Source: Bacteroidia bacterium
GTDB taxonomy: Bacteria; Bacteroidota; Bacteroidia; Bacteroidales; Paludibacteraceae
DNA length: 37,179 bases
Direction of reading: 5' to 3'
NCBI GenBank assembly: GCA_009930305.1
Contig: RZYM01000017.1
Coordinates: 1-37,179, forward strand
Shown here piece after piece: positions 18,987 through 28,661 of the stretch (within the stretch, counting starts at the first letter, position 1; every line of letters begins with the position of its first letter). The notes below the pieces were generated by a model. It was not told where the DNA came from. It worked only from the letters and a program-made list of their open reading frames with translations, and made no database searches. The position numbers and the translations under genes are program-made.

Positions 18987-20801
18987 TCATTCTGCAATTA
19001 CGTGCATCTCACAATGTTTACAGTCAAATTGAAGTCTTAGATAATAATTCTTATATATTAAATGCAAGGGCTCTTGCAATGGTGTTTTTAGTATTGGTAC
19101 ATCGGGATTCGGATGATTAACACAGGCTCCAAGCGTATATTTAATGCAATGTTTACAAAACATTAAAGCTACGTTTTGTTGTGCGTTTTGTTCGAATGCT
19201 CTTTGCAATGTCAACACCCCATGTCGTTTATAAAAAGTTTCAGCCAAGCGATTATATACATTTCCGGTATAATCTAATTCTGTTTTAGGAAATTTTACAT
19301 CATTCTTTTTTATACATGCTTGTGTTTTAGGATGGGTTTCAATGCGTAATTTATTTAGTTCAGCTACCATACGCCTACGAGCATCAGACAAGATTGAAGA
19401 CGGGAAAAACCAATTACTATTTACCTCTATATCAGAGGCTTCGTAAATTGTATCGCCTAATTTAGACAATTGAAAACGAATATTTTCATCTTGAGGTTTT
19501 TGTGCTATGATTTTTTCTTGAGAAATAATCACAGTAGCATTACTTACTCCATCTGATGCAGACAAAATATTATCTTGTAATATTATAGGTATAGGTATTT
19601 TTCGAATAGCAGATGGTTTTGATAATATTCTTTCGTATTCAATATCTGAATTTCTGTATACTTGTGTACCTTTCTTCAAAACTAATGATTCTGCAGGAAA
19701 CACCATCTTACCTTCAACACGATTCACTCTAAAACCTTGAAACTGACGTTTATCATCTAAATAACACAAGCCATCTCCATTATATAATATCGCTTTTGTA
19801 TCAAGTGACAAACTTTTAGCATCTGAATATATAACTGTTCCTATAAATTCGCCGGTTGATTTAGGTGTATTAAGTGATGCTATCCCGTAATGTCTGCCAT
19901 TATAGAAATAATCTGTTGCATCTCTATGAAAAGTTTTACAAACATTTGGCACGAAAGTATAGTTGCTATAACCATCAGAAGCTCTGTACCATGAAGAATG
20001 TTTCTTTAGTATATCATCAAGTTTTTGACGATAATAAGCTGTTATATTCTTAACGTAATCAACATCTTTTAATCGTCCTTCTATTTTAAATGATGATATC
20101 CCTGCCTCTATCATTTCTTCAAGTGATGCAGACAAATCTAAATCTTTTAATGACAGCCAATGATATTTCCCAAAGCTATGTCCTTCACTATCTTGCAAAT
20201 CGAATGGCAAGCGACATATTTGAGCACAATTACCACGATTAGCACTTCGTCCACATAAAGCTTGGCTTGCATAACACTGACCACTATAGCTGACGCATAA
20301 TGCACCATGCACAAATGCTTCAAGAGCAACATTTGTATTAGAACTAATATCTTTTATTTGTTCAAGAGAACTTTCGCGAGCTAAAACAACTTGACTATAA
20401 CCTATACTTTCAAAAAATTTTACTTTTTCAAGGGTTCTATTATCAGTTTGAGTACTTGCATGAATGGCGATTGGAGGTAAATCCATTTCAAAGATAGCCA
20501 TATCTTGTACAATCAAAGCATCAGCCCCTATTTCATATAATTTCTTTATTAACTGTTCAGCTTCGGCCAATTCCTCATCTTTTAAGATTGTATTAAAAGT
20601 GATGTATACTTTAGCATGAAACAAATGAGCGTAGTCAATTAATGTTTGTAGTTCTTCAATTGAATTTGATGCAGCAGACCTTGCCCCAAACTTTGGAGCA
20701 CCTATATATACAGCATCGGCACCGTGCTTAATAGCCTCGATGCCGATTTCTGCCGTTTTTGCCGGAGATAATAATTCTATATTTTTTGTTTTTTCTGCCA
20801 T
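18987..20801 (-). CDS. U32-family protein, probable tRNA uridine hydroxylation factor
   Basis: The 604-residue product begins with a TIM-barrel-like region (ELLSPAKTAEIGIEAIKHGADAVYIG). It carries the U32 signature EAFVHGALCVSYSGQCYAS, followed by CGRSANRGNCAQICR, whose cysteines fit an iron-sulfur site. Such proteins were long called collagenase-like peptidases; the YegQ/TrhP branch is now known to act in prephenate-dependent 5-hydroxylation of tRNA uridine-34. A long C-terminal extension (about residues 400-604) ends with further cysteine clusters (CKHC, CKHCEMH). It lies 28 bp after alaS in the same operon, which favours the tRNA role. Confidence 0.85.
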   Translation of the reverse strand: MAEKTKNIELLSPAKTAEIGIEAIKHGADAVYIGAPKFGARSAASNSIEELQTLIDYAHLFHAKVYITFNTILKDEELAEAEQLIKKLYEIGADALIVQDMAIFEMDLPPIAIHASTQTDNRTLEKVKFFESIGYSQVVLARESSLEQIKDISSNTNVALEAFVHGALCVSYSGQCYASQALCGRSANRGNCAQICRLPFDLQDSEGHSFGKYHWLSLKDLDLSASLEEMIEAGISSFKIEGRLKDVDYVKNITAYYRQKLDDILKKHSSWYRASDGYSNYTFVPNVCKTFHRDATDYFYNGRHYGIASLNTPKSTGEFIGTVIYSDAKSLSLDTKAILYNGDGLCYLDDKRQFQGFRVNRVEGKMVFPAESLVLKKGTQVYRNSDIEYERILSKPSAIRKIPIPIILQDNILSASDGVSNATVIISQEKIIAQKPQDENIRFQLSKLGDTIYEASDIEVNSNWFFPSSILSDARRRMVAELNKLRIETHPKTQACIKKNDVKFPKTELDYTGNVYNRLAETFYKRHGVLTLQRAFEQNAQQNVALMFCKHCIKYTLGACVNHPNPDVPILKTPLQEPLHLIYKNYYLRLQFDCKHCEMHVIAE

Positions 20802-20829
20802 TAACCAAATTAAATACTCAAAAACTCGG

Positions 20830-23448
20830 CTATTTGATGGTTTCCATCACAGCATCAATCGCTTCGTCAATACCATTAGCATATTTACCGCCTGCTGTAG
20901 CCATAAATGCTTGACCACCGCCACCGCCTTGAATAAATTTTGCTGCTTCACGAATAATATTTCCCGCGTGATAACCTGCATCTACCATCGGTTTACTTAA
21001 AAATATTGTCAATGTCGGTTTATCTTCATAAACAGTACCTGCTACAAATAGAAACTTAACATCGGTAAATTTACCTTTGAAATAAGGTACAATGTTTTTG
21101 AATATATCCGGGTTATCATTACCTACATATCTAATAACCTTAATATCACCAATTTGTTCTGCTCTGTTAAGCATGTTATCACGTATCTGCAGAGCTCTTT
21201 CTTGCATAAACACATCAATTTTTTTACGAAGTATTGTATTGTCTTCCAAAGTACGTTGAGCAGCTTGTACAACATCAGGTACATTGTTAAACATTTCACG
21301 TACAGATACTTGAATGTTTTGCAAATCATCTATCAAAAACTCTGCATGCTCTGCTGTTACAGCTTCTATACGACGTACACCTGCTGCGATAGAACTTTCA
21401 GAAATTATTTTGAAAATACCTATGTTACCTGTTGATTTTGCATGTGTTCCACCACATAATTCGATAGAAGAACCATATTGGATAACACGAACGCTATCAC
21501 CATATTTTTCGCCGAATAATGCCATCGCACCAAGTGATTTCGCTTCTGCAATTGGTACGTTGCGACGTTCGTTCAAAGGCTCATTCATCCGTATTTTCTT
21601 ATTTACATCGTGTTCAACTTTACGTATTTCTTCGGGTGTTAGCTTTTGGAAATGCGAGAAGTCAAAACGCAACGATTCAGGAGATACATAAGAACCTTTT
21701 TGTTCAACATGTTGACCTAGTAAATCGCGCAAAGCCTCATGTAATAAATGAGTTGCGGTGTGATTAGCTTCGGTTGCCAAACGTTTATCAACATTAATTT
21801 TAGCTTTAAAAGTAGCCTCAATTTCTTTTGGTAAAGTTGTCAAGATATGAATCGACAAATTATTTTCCTTCTTTGTGTCTATGACCTGAATTTTCTCTGA
21901 TTCGGTTTCTAACACACCTGAATCACCAACTTGACCACCCATTTCAGCATAAAAAGGTGTAACAGACAAAACAACTTGATAAAATTCTTTGCCTTTTTGA
22001 ACCATCTTTCTATAACGTAAAATCTGTGCATCAACTTCGGTTTGATCGTATCCTACAAATACAGTTTCACCTTCGCGTAATATTATCCAGTCACCGGTTT
22101 CGATAGCTGCTGCGTTGCGTGCACGATTTTTTTGTTTCTGCATTTCTACATCAAAATCGTTATTATTTAATTTTAATCCGTTCTCCTTTAATATAAGTTC
22201 GGTTAAATCTATTGGAAAACCATAAGTATCATAAAGTACAAATGCATCAACACCGCTAATCTCATCACTTCCATTTTTCTTTGTATCAGACATTACTCTA
22301 TCTAACAAACGAATTCCGGTTTCCAAAGTACGTAAAAATGCGTCTTCTTCTTCTTTGATAACTTTCTCAATCAAAGTTTGTTGTAACTTAAGTTCCGGAT
22401 AAGCTTCACCCATATTATTAATCAATGCCGGCACCAATTTATACATAAATGCAGAACGTTGATTTAAGAATGTATAACCGTACCTAACTGCTCTGCGAAG
22501 GATGCGGCGTATTACATAACCTGCTTTTGCATTGGAAGGCAACTGACCATCTGTGATTGCAAACGATATAGTTCTAATATGATCTGCAATAACGCGCATA
22601 GCTATATCAATTTTATTATCTTTACCATATTCGCATGAGCAGCATTCGCCTACAGCCTTTAATAAAGGAATGAATACATCTGTGTCATAATTTGATGTTT
22701 TACCTTGAACAGCCACACACAAACGTTCAAAACCCATACCTGTATCAATAACTTTATTCGGTAGAGCTTCTAAAGAGCCATCTGATTTTCGGTTGTATTG
22801 CATGAATACATTATTCCAAATTTCAATAACTTGAGGATGATCACCATTAACAAGTGTTTTACCATCTATTTTAGCTCTTTCGGTATCTTGACGTAAATCT
22901 ATATGGATTTCTGAGCAAGGGCCACAAGGACCGGTATCACCCATTTCCCAAAAATTATCGTGTTTGTTTCCGTTTATTATTCGACTTGGATCAATATATT
23001 TTGCCCAGATATTTGCAGCTTCATCATCTCTACTCAAGCCTTCGGCAGGGGCTCCTTCAAAAACTGTTACATATAGGCGATTCTTATCTAATTTCAATAC
23101 TTCTGTAAGATATTCCCATGCCCACTGAATTGCTTCTGCTTTAAAATAATCACCAAAACTCCAGTTACCCAACATTTCGAACATTGTATGGTGATATGTA
23201 TCGTGTCCAACTTCTTCCAAATCATTATGTTTACCGCTTACGCGTAAACATTTTTGCGAATCAGCTACACGTGGATATTTAATTGGATCGTTACCCAAAA
23301 TGATATTTTTGAATTGATTCATACCTGCATTGGTAAACATCAATGTAGGATCATCTTTAATTACCATTGGTGCAGAAGGAACTATTTTATGCCCTTTTGA
23401 AGCGAAGAAGTCCAAAAAGGACTTACGTATTTCTTTAGAAGTCATCAT
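20830..23448 (-). CDS. alaS: Alanine--tRNA ligase
   Basis: The 872-residue class II synthetase is full length. The catalytic domain begins with [14 protein letters not shown] and includes [11 protein letters not shown]. The editing domain has the zinc-binding HTATHLLH and [10 protein letters not shown] motifs. The C-Ala region ends with the glycine-rich [17 protein letters not shown], which is typical. It charges tRNA-Ala and clears Ser/Gly mischarging. The MMTS start is 26 bases downstream of a -7 box. The U32 protein follows after 28 bp. Confidence 0.98.
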   Translation of the reverse strand: MMTSKEIRKSFLDFFASKGHKIVPSAPMVIKDDPTLMFTNAGMNQFKNIILGNDPIKYPRVADSQKCLRVSGKHNDLEEVGHDTYHHTMFEMLGNWSFGDYFKAEAIQWAWEYLTEVLKLDKNRLYVTVFEGAPAEGLSRDDEAANIWAKYIDPSRIINGNKHDNFWEMGDTGPCGPCSEIHIDLRQDTERAKIDGKTLVNGDHPQVIEIWNNVFMQYNRKSDGSLEALPNKVIDTGMGFERLCVAVQGKTSNYDTDVFIPLLKAVGECCSCEYGKDNKIDIAMRVIADHIRTISFAITDGQLPSNAKAGYVIRRILRRAVRYGYTFLNQRSAFMYKLVPALINNMGEAYPELKLQQTLIEKVIKEEEDAFLRTLETGIRLLDRVMSDTKKNGSDEISGVDAFVLYDTYGFPIDLTELILKENGLKLNNNDFDVEMQKQKNRARNAAAIETGDWIILREGETVFVGYDQTEVDAQILRYRKMVQKGKEFYQVVLSVTPFYAEMGGQVGDSGVLETESEKIQVIDTKKENNLSIHILTTLPKEIEATFKAKINVDKRLATEANHTATHLLHEALRDLLGQHVEQKGSYVSPESLRFDFSHFQKLTPEEIRKVEHDVNKKIRMNEPLNERRNVPIAEAKSLGAMALFGEKYGDSVRVIQYGSSIELCGGTHAKSTGNIGIFKIISESSIAAGVRRIEAVTAEHAEFLIDDLQNIQVSVREMFNNVPDVVQAAQRTLEDNTILRKKIDVFMQERALQIRDNMLNRAEQIGDIKVIRYVGNDNPDIFKNIVPYFKGKFTDVKFLFVAGTVYEDKPTLTIFLSKPMVDAGYHAGNIIREAAKFIQGGGGGQAFMATAGGKYANGIDEAIDAVMETIK

Positions 23449-23473
23449 TATACAATATGATTTTTTTTGATTT

Positions 23474-23482
23474 GCAAAAGTA
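23474..23482 (-). promoter_or_regulatory. -7 box of the alaS promoter
   Basis: TACTTTTGC on the minus strand matches TAnnTTTGC, 25 bases before the alaS start. No good TTG element was found upstream. Confidence 0.55.
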
Positions 23483-23518
23483 ACGATTTTTTAAGAAGAA
23501 CCGGACTATTTACTTAAA

Positions 23519-23543
23519 AAAATCCGATGATGATTTGGATTTT
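23519..23543 (-). terminator. Weak terminator hairpin after the Fic remnant
   Basis: AAAATCC (23519-23525) and GGATTTT (23537-23543) pair around an 11-base loop; in the minus direction the stem is followed by further T residues. It could end transcription of the accessory genes before the alaS promoter. Confidence 0.4.
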
Positions 23544-23630
23544 CTTGTAGAGACGGATGATGCGTTTACAAGTCATTATAAGATTTTTTTCTTTTTAAAT
23601 ATCGTCAACTATTTCTTTTAAAAATCTGTT

Positions 23631-24287
23631 TTAACGTGTATATTTAGAATTAAAAATAGCCAATCCCTTATCTGTCAGTAGGTACTTTTGCCGAGGATGA
23701 TTTGGGTTGTTCGGGTATAGCATTACCACTAAACCCTCTTTCATGGCTGGATTCAAATAATTCTCCATAAAATTCTCACGATTTTTCAAATTCATAGCTT
23801 TAAGCATCTCTTTAATTGATAGTTGTTGCTCTGCCAATATTTGAATTATAGTATGCATTGTTGTACTTGTCGGGTACTTGTCGGGTATTTGTCGGGTACT
23901 TGTCGGGTTTTGTACCTCAATCCGTTCTATTGTAGGATTCACAACCATATACCTATTCTTCAATTCATTGCGTTCACCCATCATCAAGTTTCTGAAGAAC
24001 AAAACCAGAAAACTCATATCCGGCTCAATCCCTTTTTGCACATTGCGGTAATTGGCACGAACCAGCGCATTACGGAAGTACCAAGCGTGTTCAGCAAACA
24101 AATCATTGTTCACATCAAAGCCAATGCTTTTTAAATATTTAATAGTAAAAACAGCCGTATCTTTCAGATAATCGGAAGTCTGCAAGCCATCTACAGCCTG
24201 AAGTCCAATAGCGGTTTTCCAAGCCGAAGCCTTTTCTTTTTTGTCAGGCTCACTATCACGAATGTATGATTCAAAATCTATTTCCAT
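23631..24287 (-). pseudogene. Fic-family protein lacking its catalytic core (in-frame deletion)
   Basis: The 218-residue frame begins like Bacteroidetes Fic proteins (ESYIRDSEPDKKEKASAWKT, then AIGLQAVDGL). After DYL at residue 41 it jumps to TAVFTIKYLKSIGF, which normally follows the HPFxxGNxRT motif. About 100 or more residues, including the AMP-transferase motif, are therefore missing without loss of frame. The remainder, LFAEHAWYFRNALVRANY and a C-terminal winged-helix region (about 140-218), is intact. Fic proteins transfer AMP or related groups to target proteins; this one cannot. It may be a decayed relic or a catalytically dead product. An 11-bp tandem repeat lies in the linker at residues 127-141. 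Its upstream neighbour is another broken gene. Confidence 0.85.
23864..23907. repeat. Four tandem copies of an 11-bp unit inside the Fic remnant
   Basis: The plus-strand unit TACTTGTCGGG occurs at 23864-23874, 23875-23885, 23886-23896 (one substitution) and 23897-23907. On the coding strand it is translated in rotating frames as PTSTRQIPDKYPTST. Because 11 is not a multiple of three, gain or loss of one unit would shift the reading frame and remove or replace the C-terminal winged helix. Confidence 0.95.
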
Positions 24288-24307
24288 GTTGATATAGCTT
24301 TTATTCT

Positions 24308-24367
24308 TTAGTCCTCTTCATTATAATATACTTTGTAATATTTGCCTTTATTATCTTGTCCCTGTGA
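24308..24367 (-). pseudogene. Orphan C-terminal tail ending in KVYYNEED
   Basis: Directly after the stop of the BRO-like relic, in the same frame, 19 codons read SQGQDNKGKYYKVYYNEED and stop. The ending closely resembles the tail at 24953-25033 (GKFYKVYYSEED). It may be the true 3' end of the broken upstream gene or a relic of another gene. The parent family is unknown to me. Confidence 0.45.
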
Positions 24368-24940
24368 TTATTCAGTATCTTTCTTTTTACTACTTACTAG
24401 AATACCTTGTTTGGCATTTAATGGCGAAACAACTTTTCCCCGATTTTATTTCCCAATTCTATCCTTGCATTGCGAGCTATTTCGCCACCTTGACGTGCAA
24501 CATCACTATGTTCAACTATCGTTTCAGGATTAGATGTTTCAGAAATTCTTTTTGTTTAAAGCTCTGCCAACATATTCAAAACCAATTCGGTATTAGTCAT
24601 ATTATCACGAAGATTTTCTTTTTTCAACCCTTTGAATTGTCTGTATTCCTTCACTGTTTTACCTGCCCATGTCTTGTAAATAATATCGGTAAGTGACGCA
24701 AATTGAACGCATTTTACCATCAATAGCTTTCATTTTCAAATCGTGACAATTCGTCACGGTTTCATTTCCCTCTTTTTTCAACCGCTGTTTTAGTTTTCGC
24801 CAATAGGCTGTTGCATCAACACTATCGGTCAATATGACAATTGTATCCACAATAGAAAAATACCATTGCTCTTTCTCTTAGTCCCATGCGGTACGAATTT
24901 TATTTTGTTCAAAAAGTTGTATGGCTTATTTCTGTGTCAT
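24368..24940 (-). pseudogene. Broken BRO-N / phage antirepressor-like gene
   Basis: Three-frame reading recovers a recognisable protein from an ATG at 24940. MTQK-stop-AIQLFEQNKIRT-stop is followed by WYFSIVDTIVILTDS and AYWRKLKQRLKKEGNETV, the BRO-N pattern. After KMR the frame changes and about 80-100 residues expected in relatives are missing. A second frame continues LTDIIYKTWAGKTVKEYRQ and KGLKKENLRDNMTNTELVL, with one more stop, and a third frame ends VSPLNAKQGILVSSKKKDTE. That makes three stops, two frameshifts and a deletion, so it is dead. BRO/antirepressor-type genes are DNA-binding proteins found in phages and accessory islands, sometimes next to Fic genes in restriction-modification operons. 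Confidence 0.8.
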
Positions 24941-24952
24941 CTTTCTGTTTTT

Positions 24953-25033
24953 CTAATCTTCCTCGCTGTAATATACTTTGTAAAACTTGCCACGTGCATC
25001 ATAGAAAAAGAGGTTATTGGCAATATCAAATAA
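24953..25033 (-). pseudogene. 3' tail of a lost gene, fused after the phosphoesterase-STAND stop
   Basis: Immediately after, and in the same frame as, the stop of the 1009-residue gene, 26 codons read LFDIANNLFFYDARGKFYKV-YYSEED and end at TAG. The ending is nearly the same as the relic at 24308-24367. It looks like the remaining 3' end of an older gene whose 5' part was replaced when the phosphoesterase-STAND gene arrived. The family is not recognised. Confidence 0.4.
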
Positions 25034-28000
25034 TTACTCTTCAATGATTGATGAATTTCTTTGAGGTAAAACATTATCAGCAACCTTTGAAATCGAACTT
25101 TTCCCAATGGCTTTGCTTCCAATATTATGTTTTGCCCAACAAATTTTAATTATTTTTTCAGTTTGAGAAAGTTCCTTTGGTGATACAGATTGTAATGCAT
25201 AGATGTTTCTAAGATTGCTATATAAATCGCCTAAATAATATGAATTTTTATGAATCGAATCAATATATTTTGTTAATAATTTGTCCCAATTATCAGGTTT
25301 ACAATAACATAGTAATAAGGCAATCGTGTGTCTCACAATAGGGTCATTATTACATTCTATTAGATATGCTTCAAATAACTTAGTAAGTTTATCAGAATAC
25401 ACATCATCTTTATACCATAAAACTATATTATACGGCATACTAATAATGATTTTTATCAAACATTCTGAGTAATCCTTTGGAAAATTTTCTGTCAACTTGA
25501 AATTTGCGCCACCAACTCCTGCAAATCCCGTTTTTGCCATAATAGGAGCTATTAAAAACAAACCTCTGAATATTTCTTTCCACGCTTTGTAGATATTATT
25601 AGAAAGTAATTCTTTTTCGCTAGGTGTTATATATAAGCTATTTCTCAATGCCCTTGATGCAGAGCGTGTTAACTCCATTAAATTCTTTAATTCAAATTCT
25701 TCCATATAATTAAAAATTGTTTGATTATATGGCATAATGCTATTATAATTTTTATCAGCTATAGAATCTTTGATTTCATTTGGCAATTTTGATTTACGAA
25801 TATTCTCTTCAAGATGTTCTTCTGTAATACCATTTTTAACTTCGTTTAATTGCCATTTTATATGTTCATACGGATTTATATCATCTTTTAAGCCTATTTT
25901 TTTGTGCACTACAACAGATAATTTATCTAATTCTTTATTAAGCACATCGATGGCATCTTTTCTCGCACCATCAGTTCCTGTATAAAATTCAATAATATCA
26001 GAATTATATATTGAATGATCTTTTGAAAACATATATTCAGCAAATTCTGGATTTAACCTCATCCTATCTGCTGCAAAATAATAAATCCAACAACTAAATC
26101 TAAATCTAAGTTTATTATCATAACCAACAACAATAATTTGATTATTCTTGAGTATTTGTAATAAATCAGGCAGATTAGTAGTGACAAAATTGTCTTTTGA
26201 GAAAGACGTTGTTTCGTCAAGGAACTCTTTTTCTTCAAAAGATTCTTTATGTCCCTTTATTAAATATTCGCAAAAATATCCAATAACATAACTACAATCA
26301 TCTTCATCAATTACTGATCCATAAAAAAGTTTACCTGGATTATTAAATATTAATTGTAATATATACGAGAATACTTTACTACGATTAATTGGTCGGTTAT
26401 TGAAGTTTTTTTTGAATGATAGTAACAATTGGATACAATTCAAAGGTGTACGATGAAAATTTAAATCCGTAATATCTAAACAGACTCTATCTAGAACTAT
26501 GCTTTCCTCAGAAATATAGTCATTATCATTAAAACCTTTAACAATCGTTCTAATTGCGCTTCTATTCAGTTCTCTAAGGTATAATTGTTTAAATCCAATA
26601 TGGCTTTCTTCCGAATCAATCCCTTTTAAAACTATTGTATCATCATAATTTGAAAAAATATTTATTACTTTATCAGGATAATTTTGTCGTATTTTTGATA
26701 ATATTTTTTCTGGTTCTTTTATGGATTTTCTCCAATTATCTAGAAGAAAACCTTTTATATCACAAACTTGAACTTTATATGATTCTATGGCATTTTTGAT
26801 TTCTGATTCTATTGAACTTAGTCGGATATTAGAACAATCTAAATATATTAGCAATTGCTTGTTTAGAGTCCATGATTTCTTTGCAATATATCGCGCATAA
26901 CAAGTTAATCCAAATTGTGGAGGAGCAATTATTTGATAATTATCATGACTATTGATAATGTCAATATAATCTAATTGTTTTTCTTTTTCTTTAGAAATAT
27001 TATTTGGTGCACAAGTACTTAAATATCGATGAGACCAAATAGGATTAATAGAATAAGAACGCATGGCTGTATTAATTTCCGATTCTAAAATAGATAATAC
27101 TCCATCATCAATATTATTGTTTTTAGAATTGTTAAATGTGATAATTCCAGTATCTTCTCCTGAAAAAGCTTGTCCTGCCATGAATTTTCGCTGTCTTTGA
27201 ACCCATTGTCGGTATTTAATATTTACCAAAACACCTCCTTCAAATTCATATATTGCATATCCATTTAATTCCGTTTTATCAGAAAAAAATTGTGGCGCAA
27301 TACATGAAATATAATCATTATTGCTAATATGATATATTTCTTGATCATGAACATGACCAGTTATCACAATATTAATATCCCTTTTCCTTAGCATTGATTT
27401 TATCTCTTTTTGATAATATTCAGTTAGATATTCTATTGGATGGTGTAATAGTAATATCTTTGTTCTTCCTATCTCATTTTGTATCCATTCATTTAGTGAA
27501 GATGTTTCTATTTTCAAAATACCATTATCATTTATGTCTTTATACCCCCCATATGACAACAAAGCACTATTTAAACAAAAAATAGAAACTTCAGGAGCGA
27601 CACGTTCTGAAAATCCATAATGATTACAATTGGATTTAAATAATTTATTTTTACAAAAAGCGATATATTCATCAAATTTATTTTGAAGAATATTATCCTT
27701 TCCTTTTTTTACTAAATCATTAAAATCGCTTTCATTATAATTCCCATCAGCAATAGTTTGGTGATTATTAAAATTGTTTTCTATAATAGATCTTTTAAAA
27801 TCATGATTACCAGGATTGCATATTATATTTTTAAGAGGAATATACTCAACTAATTTTTTAATAAAAGATTCGTAGAATTGTTCATATTCATTAGCAGTAC
27901 CTTTATTTACCAAATCTCCATTGATAACACAAAATGTATTATCGCTATCGCAAAATTCTGATTTCAGATCGTCAAAAAATGCATTTAACACTAATCCATT

Positions 28001-28063
28001 ATTTTCAGGTTGGTTTTTTTCAAAATGAATATCCGAAATTTGAATTATTTTGATTTTCGTCAT
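25034..28063 (-). CDS. Metallophosphoesterase fused to a STAND-like NTPase (candidate defence protein)
   Basis: A 1009-residue cytoplasmic protein. Residues 1-290 form a calcineurin-like phosphoesterase with every metal ligand visible: SDIHFE (D11, H13), NGDLVNKG (D50), NPGNHDF (N86, H87), LLLHHP (H207/H208) and TGHVHD (H237, H239). At 376-395 a P-loop-like strand-loop-helix reads IIAPPQFGLTCYARYIA, with Leu where the Walker lysine should be. It is followed by LLIYLDCSNI, a Walker-B-like VINIFSNYDD, a YLRELNRSAIRTIVKGF segment and a LNFHRTPLNCIQLLLSF segment, the layout I associate with STAND NTPases. The C-terminal 450 residues are helical and unrecognised, perhaps the sensor. Phosphoesterase-STAND fusions have been proposed as antiviral conflict systems. 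It stands alone among relics of other defence-type genes. The phosphoesterase call is firm; STAND and the defence role are inferred. Confidence 0.75.
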   Translation of the reverse strand: MTKIKIIQISDIHFEKNQPENNGLVLNAFFDDLKSEFCDSDNTFCVINGDLVNKGTANEYEQFYESFIKKLVEYIPLKNIICNPGNHDFKRSIIENNFNNHQTIADGNYNESDFNDLVKKGKDNILQNKFDEYIAFCKNKLFKSNCNHYGFSERVAPEVSIFCLNSALLSYGGYKDINDNGILKIETSSLNEWIQNEIGRTKILLLHHPIEYLTEYYQKEIKSMLRKRDINIVITGHVHDQEIYHISNNDYISCIAPQFFSDKTELNGYAIYEFEGGVLVNIKYRQWVQRQRKFMAGQAFSGEDTGIITFNNSKNNNIDDGVLSILESEINTAMRSYSINPIWSHRYLSTCAPNNISKEKEKQLDYIDIINSHDNYQIIAPPQFGLTCYARYIAKKSWTLNKQLLIYLDCSNIRLSSIESEIKNAIESYKVQVCDIKGFLLDNWRKSIKEPEKILSKIRQNYPDKVINIFSNYDDTIVLKGIDSEESHIGFKQLYLRELNRSAIRTIVKGFNDNDYISEESIVLDRVCLDITDLNFHRTPLNCIQLLLSFKKNFNNRPINRSKVFSYILQLIFNNPGKLFYGSVIDEDDCSYVIGYFCEYLIKGHKESFEEKEFLDETTSFSKDNFVTTNLPDLLQILKNNQIIVVGYDNKLRFRFSCWIYYFAADRMRLNPEFAEYMFSKDHSIYNSDIIEFYTGTDGARKDAIDVLNKELDKLSVVVHKKIGLKDDINPYEHIKWQLNEVKNGITEEHLEENIRKSKLPNEIKDSIADKNYNSIMPYNQTIFNYMEEFELKNLMELTRSASRALRNSLYITPSEKELLSNNIYKAWKEIFRGLFLIAPIMAKTGFAGVGGANFKLTENFPKDYSECLIKIIISMPYNIVLWYKDDVYSDKLTKLFEAYLIECNNDPIVRHTIALLLCYCKPDNWDKLLTKYIDSIHKNSYYLGDLYSNLRNIYALQSVSPKELSQTEKIIKICWAKHNIGSKAIGKSSISKVADNVLPQRNSSIIEE

Positions 28064-28139
28064 AATGTTCTATTCCATTTAATTGTTTTTTTAATCGCTT
28101 TATGTTCTTATGTGATTTTTGACATGTGTTTTTTCCCCT

Positions 28140-28250
28140 TTATATCTCCCTCTCCACCATTTCTTTTGCCTCTTTTAACAGGCGTTTGCTTTCGGCTTTT
28201 AGGCAAAAACTTCCTATATTTTGGCGGCGATTGGCTGCTAAACTGAGCTT
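28140..28250 (-). pseudogene. C-terminal relic resembling a type I restriction-modification subunit
   Basis: An open stretch of 36 codons ends AESKRLLKEAKEMVEREI and a stop. A terminal coiled helix of this kind (KRLL-EAK-VE-I) is typical of HsdS specificity subunits and some methylase subunits in Bacteroidetes. The stretch is less AT-rich than its surroundings and has no start. If correct, the phosphoesterase-STAND gene inserted downstream of a lost restriction-modification gene. Identification by such a short tail is weak. Confidence 0.3.
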
Positions 28251-28592
28251 TTATATTAAGTAATTTTTTTAAAAAATATCATTTTACAATATATTTGCTT
28301 TTATGTAGCTTGTTTCAATGCATTCAAATTTAGTACCTCATATTATTGAATCAATGAGCAAGCAACAACACATCGGCATTAAAATCGTTTTATCTTAAAA
28401 CGTAATATTCTTTGATTAATAACAGCATGCAATATTTTTTAGAACTTTACAACAATTTCCAATTGTCCGAGACATAGAAAAGCAATAAAATACTTTTCAT
28501 TTACTAAATCGAACGAACTCAATTGCACATTTTTTAGTATTATATTTTGCTTTCAAAGTTAATGAAATAAAATATTAAAACAACTGCATTTG

Positions 28593-28624
28593 TTTGCCAA
28601 ACACATTTATTTTCACGTACTTTG
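28593..28624 (+). promoter_or_regulatory. Promoter of the lipid kinase gene
   Basis: TTTG (28593-28596), a 21-base spacer, and TACTTTG (28618-28624) approximate the Bacteroidetes consensus, 38 bases before the ATG. The -7 box is one base shorter than TAnnTTTG. Confidence 0.45.
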
Positions 28625-28661
28625 TATCATGTTAAAATGATATAATAATAGCTAAAATACT

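Larger units (their letters stand above)
28064..28661. other. 598-bp AT-rich gap with one gene relic and the lipid-kinase promoter
   Basis: No intact gene is visible. The minus strand at 28140-28250 carries a relic tail (separate entry). A short hairpin, CGTTTT/AAAACG, lies at 28386-28402. A plus-strand reading of 26 codons (28318-28398) has no family features. A plausible promoter for the lipid kinase is at 28593-28624. The rest is unstructured AT-rich sequence as far as I can read. Confidence 0.6.

Noticed and set aside
24937-25122. 61-codon minus-strand ORF over the end of the phosphoesterase-STAND gene
   Set aside because: It is a frame-shadow of the last codons of that gene and of the KVYYSEED relic; composition is not protein-like.
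28318-28398. 26-codon plus-strand ORF in the gap before the lipid kinase
   Set aside because: Too short, no ribosome site, no leader or membrane features; probably chance.
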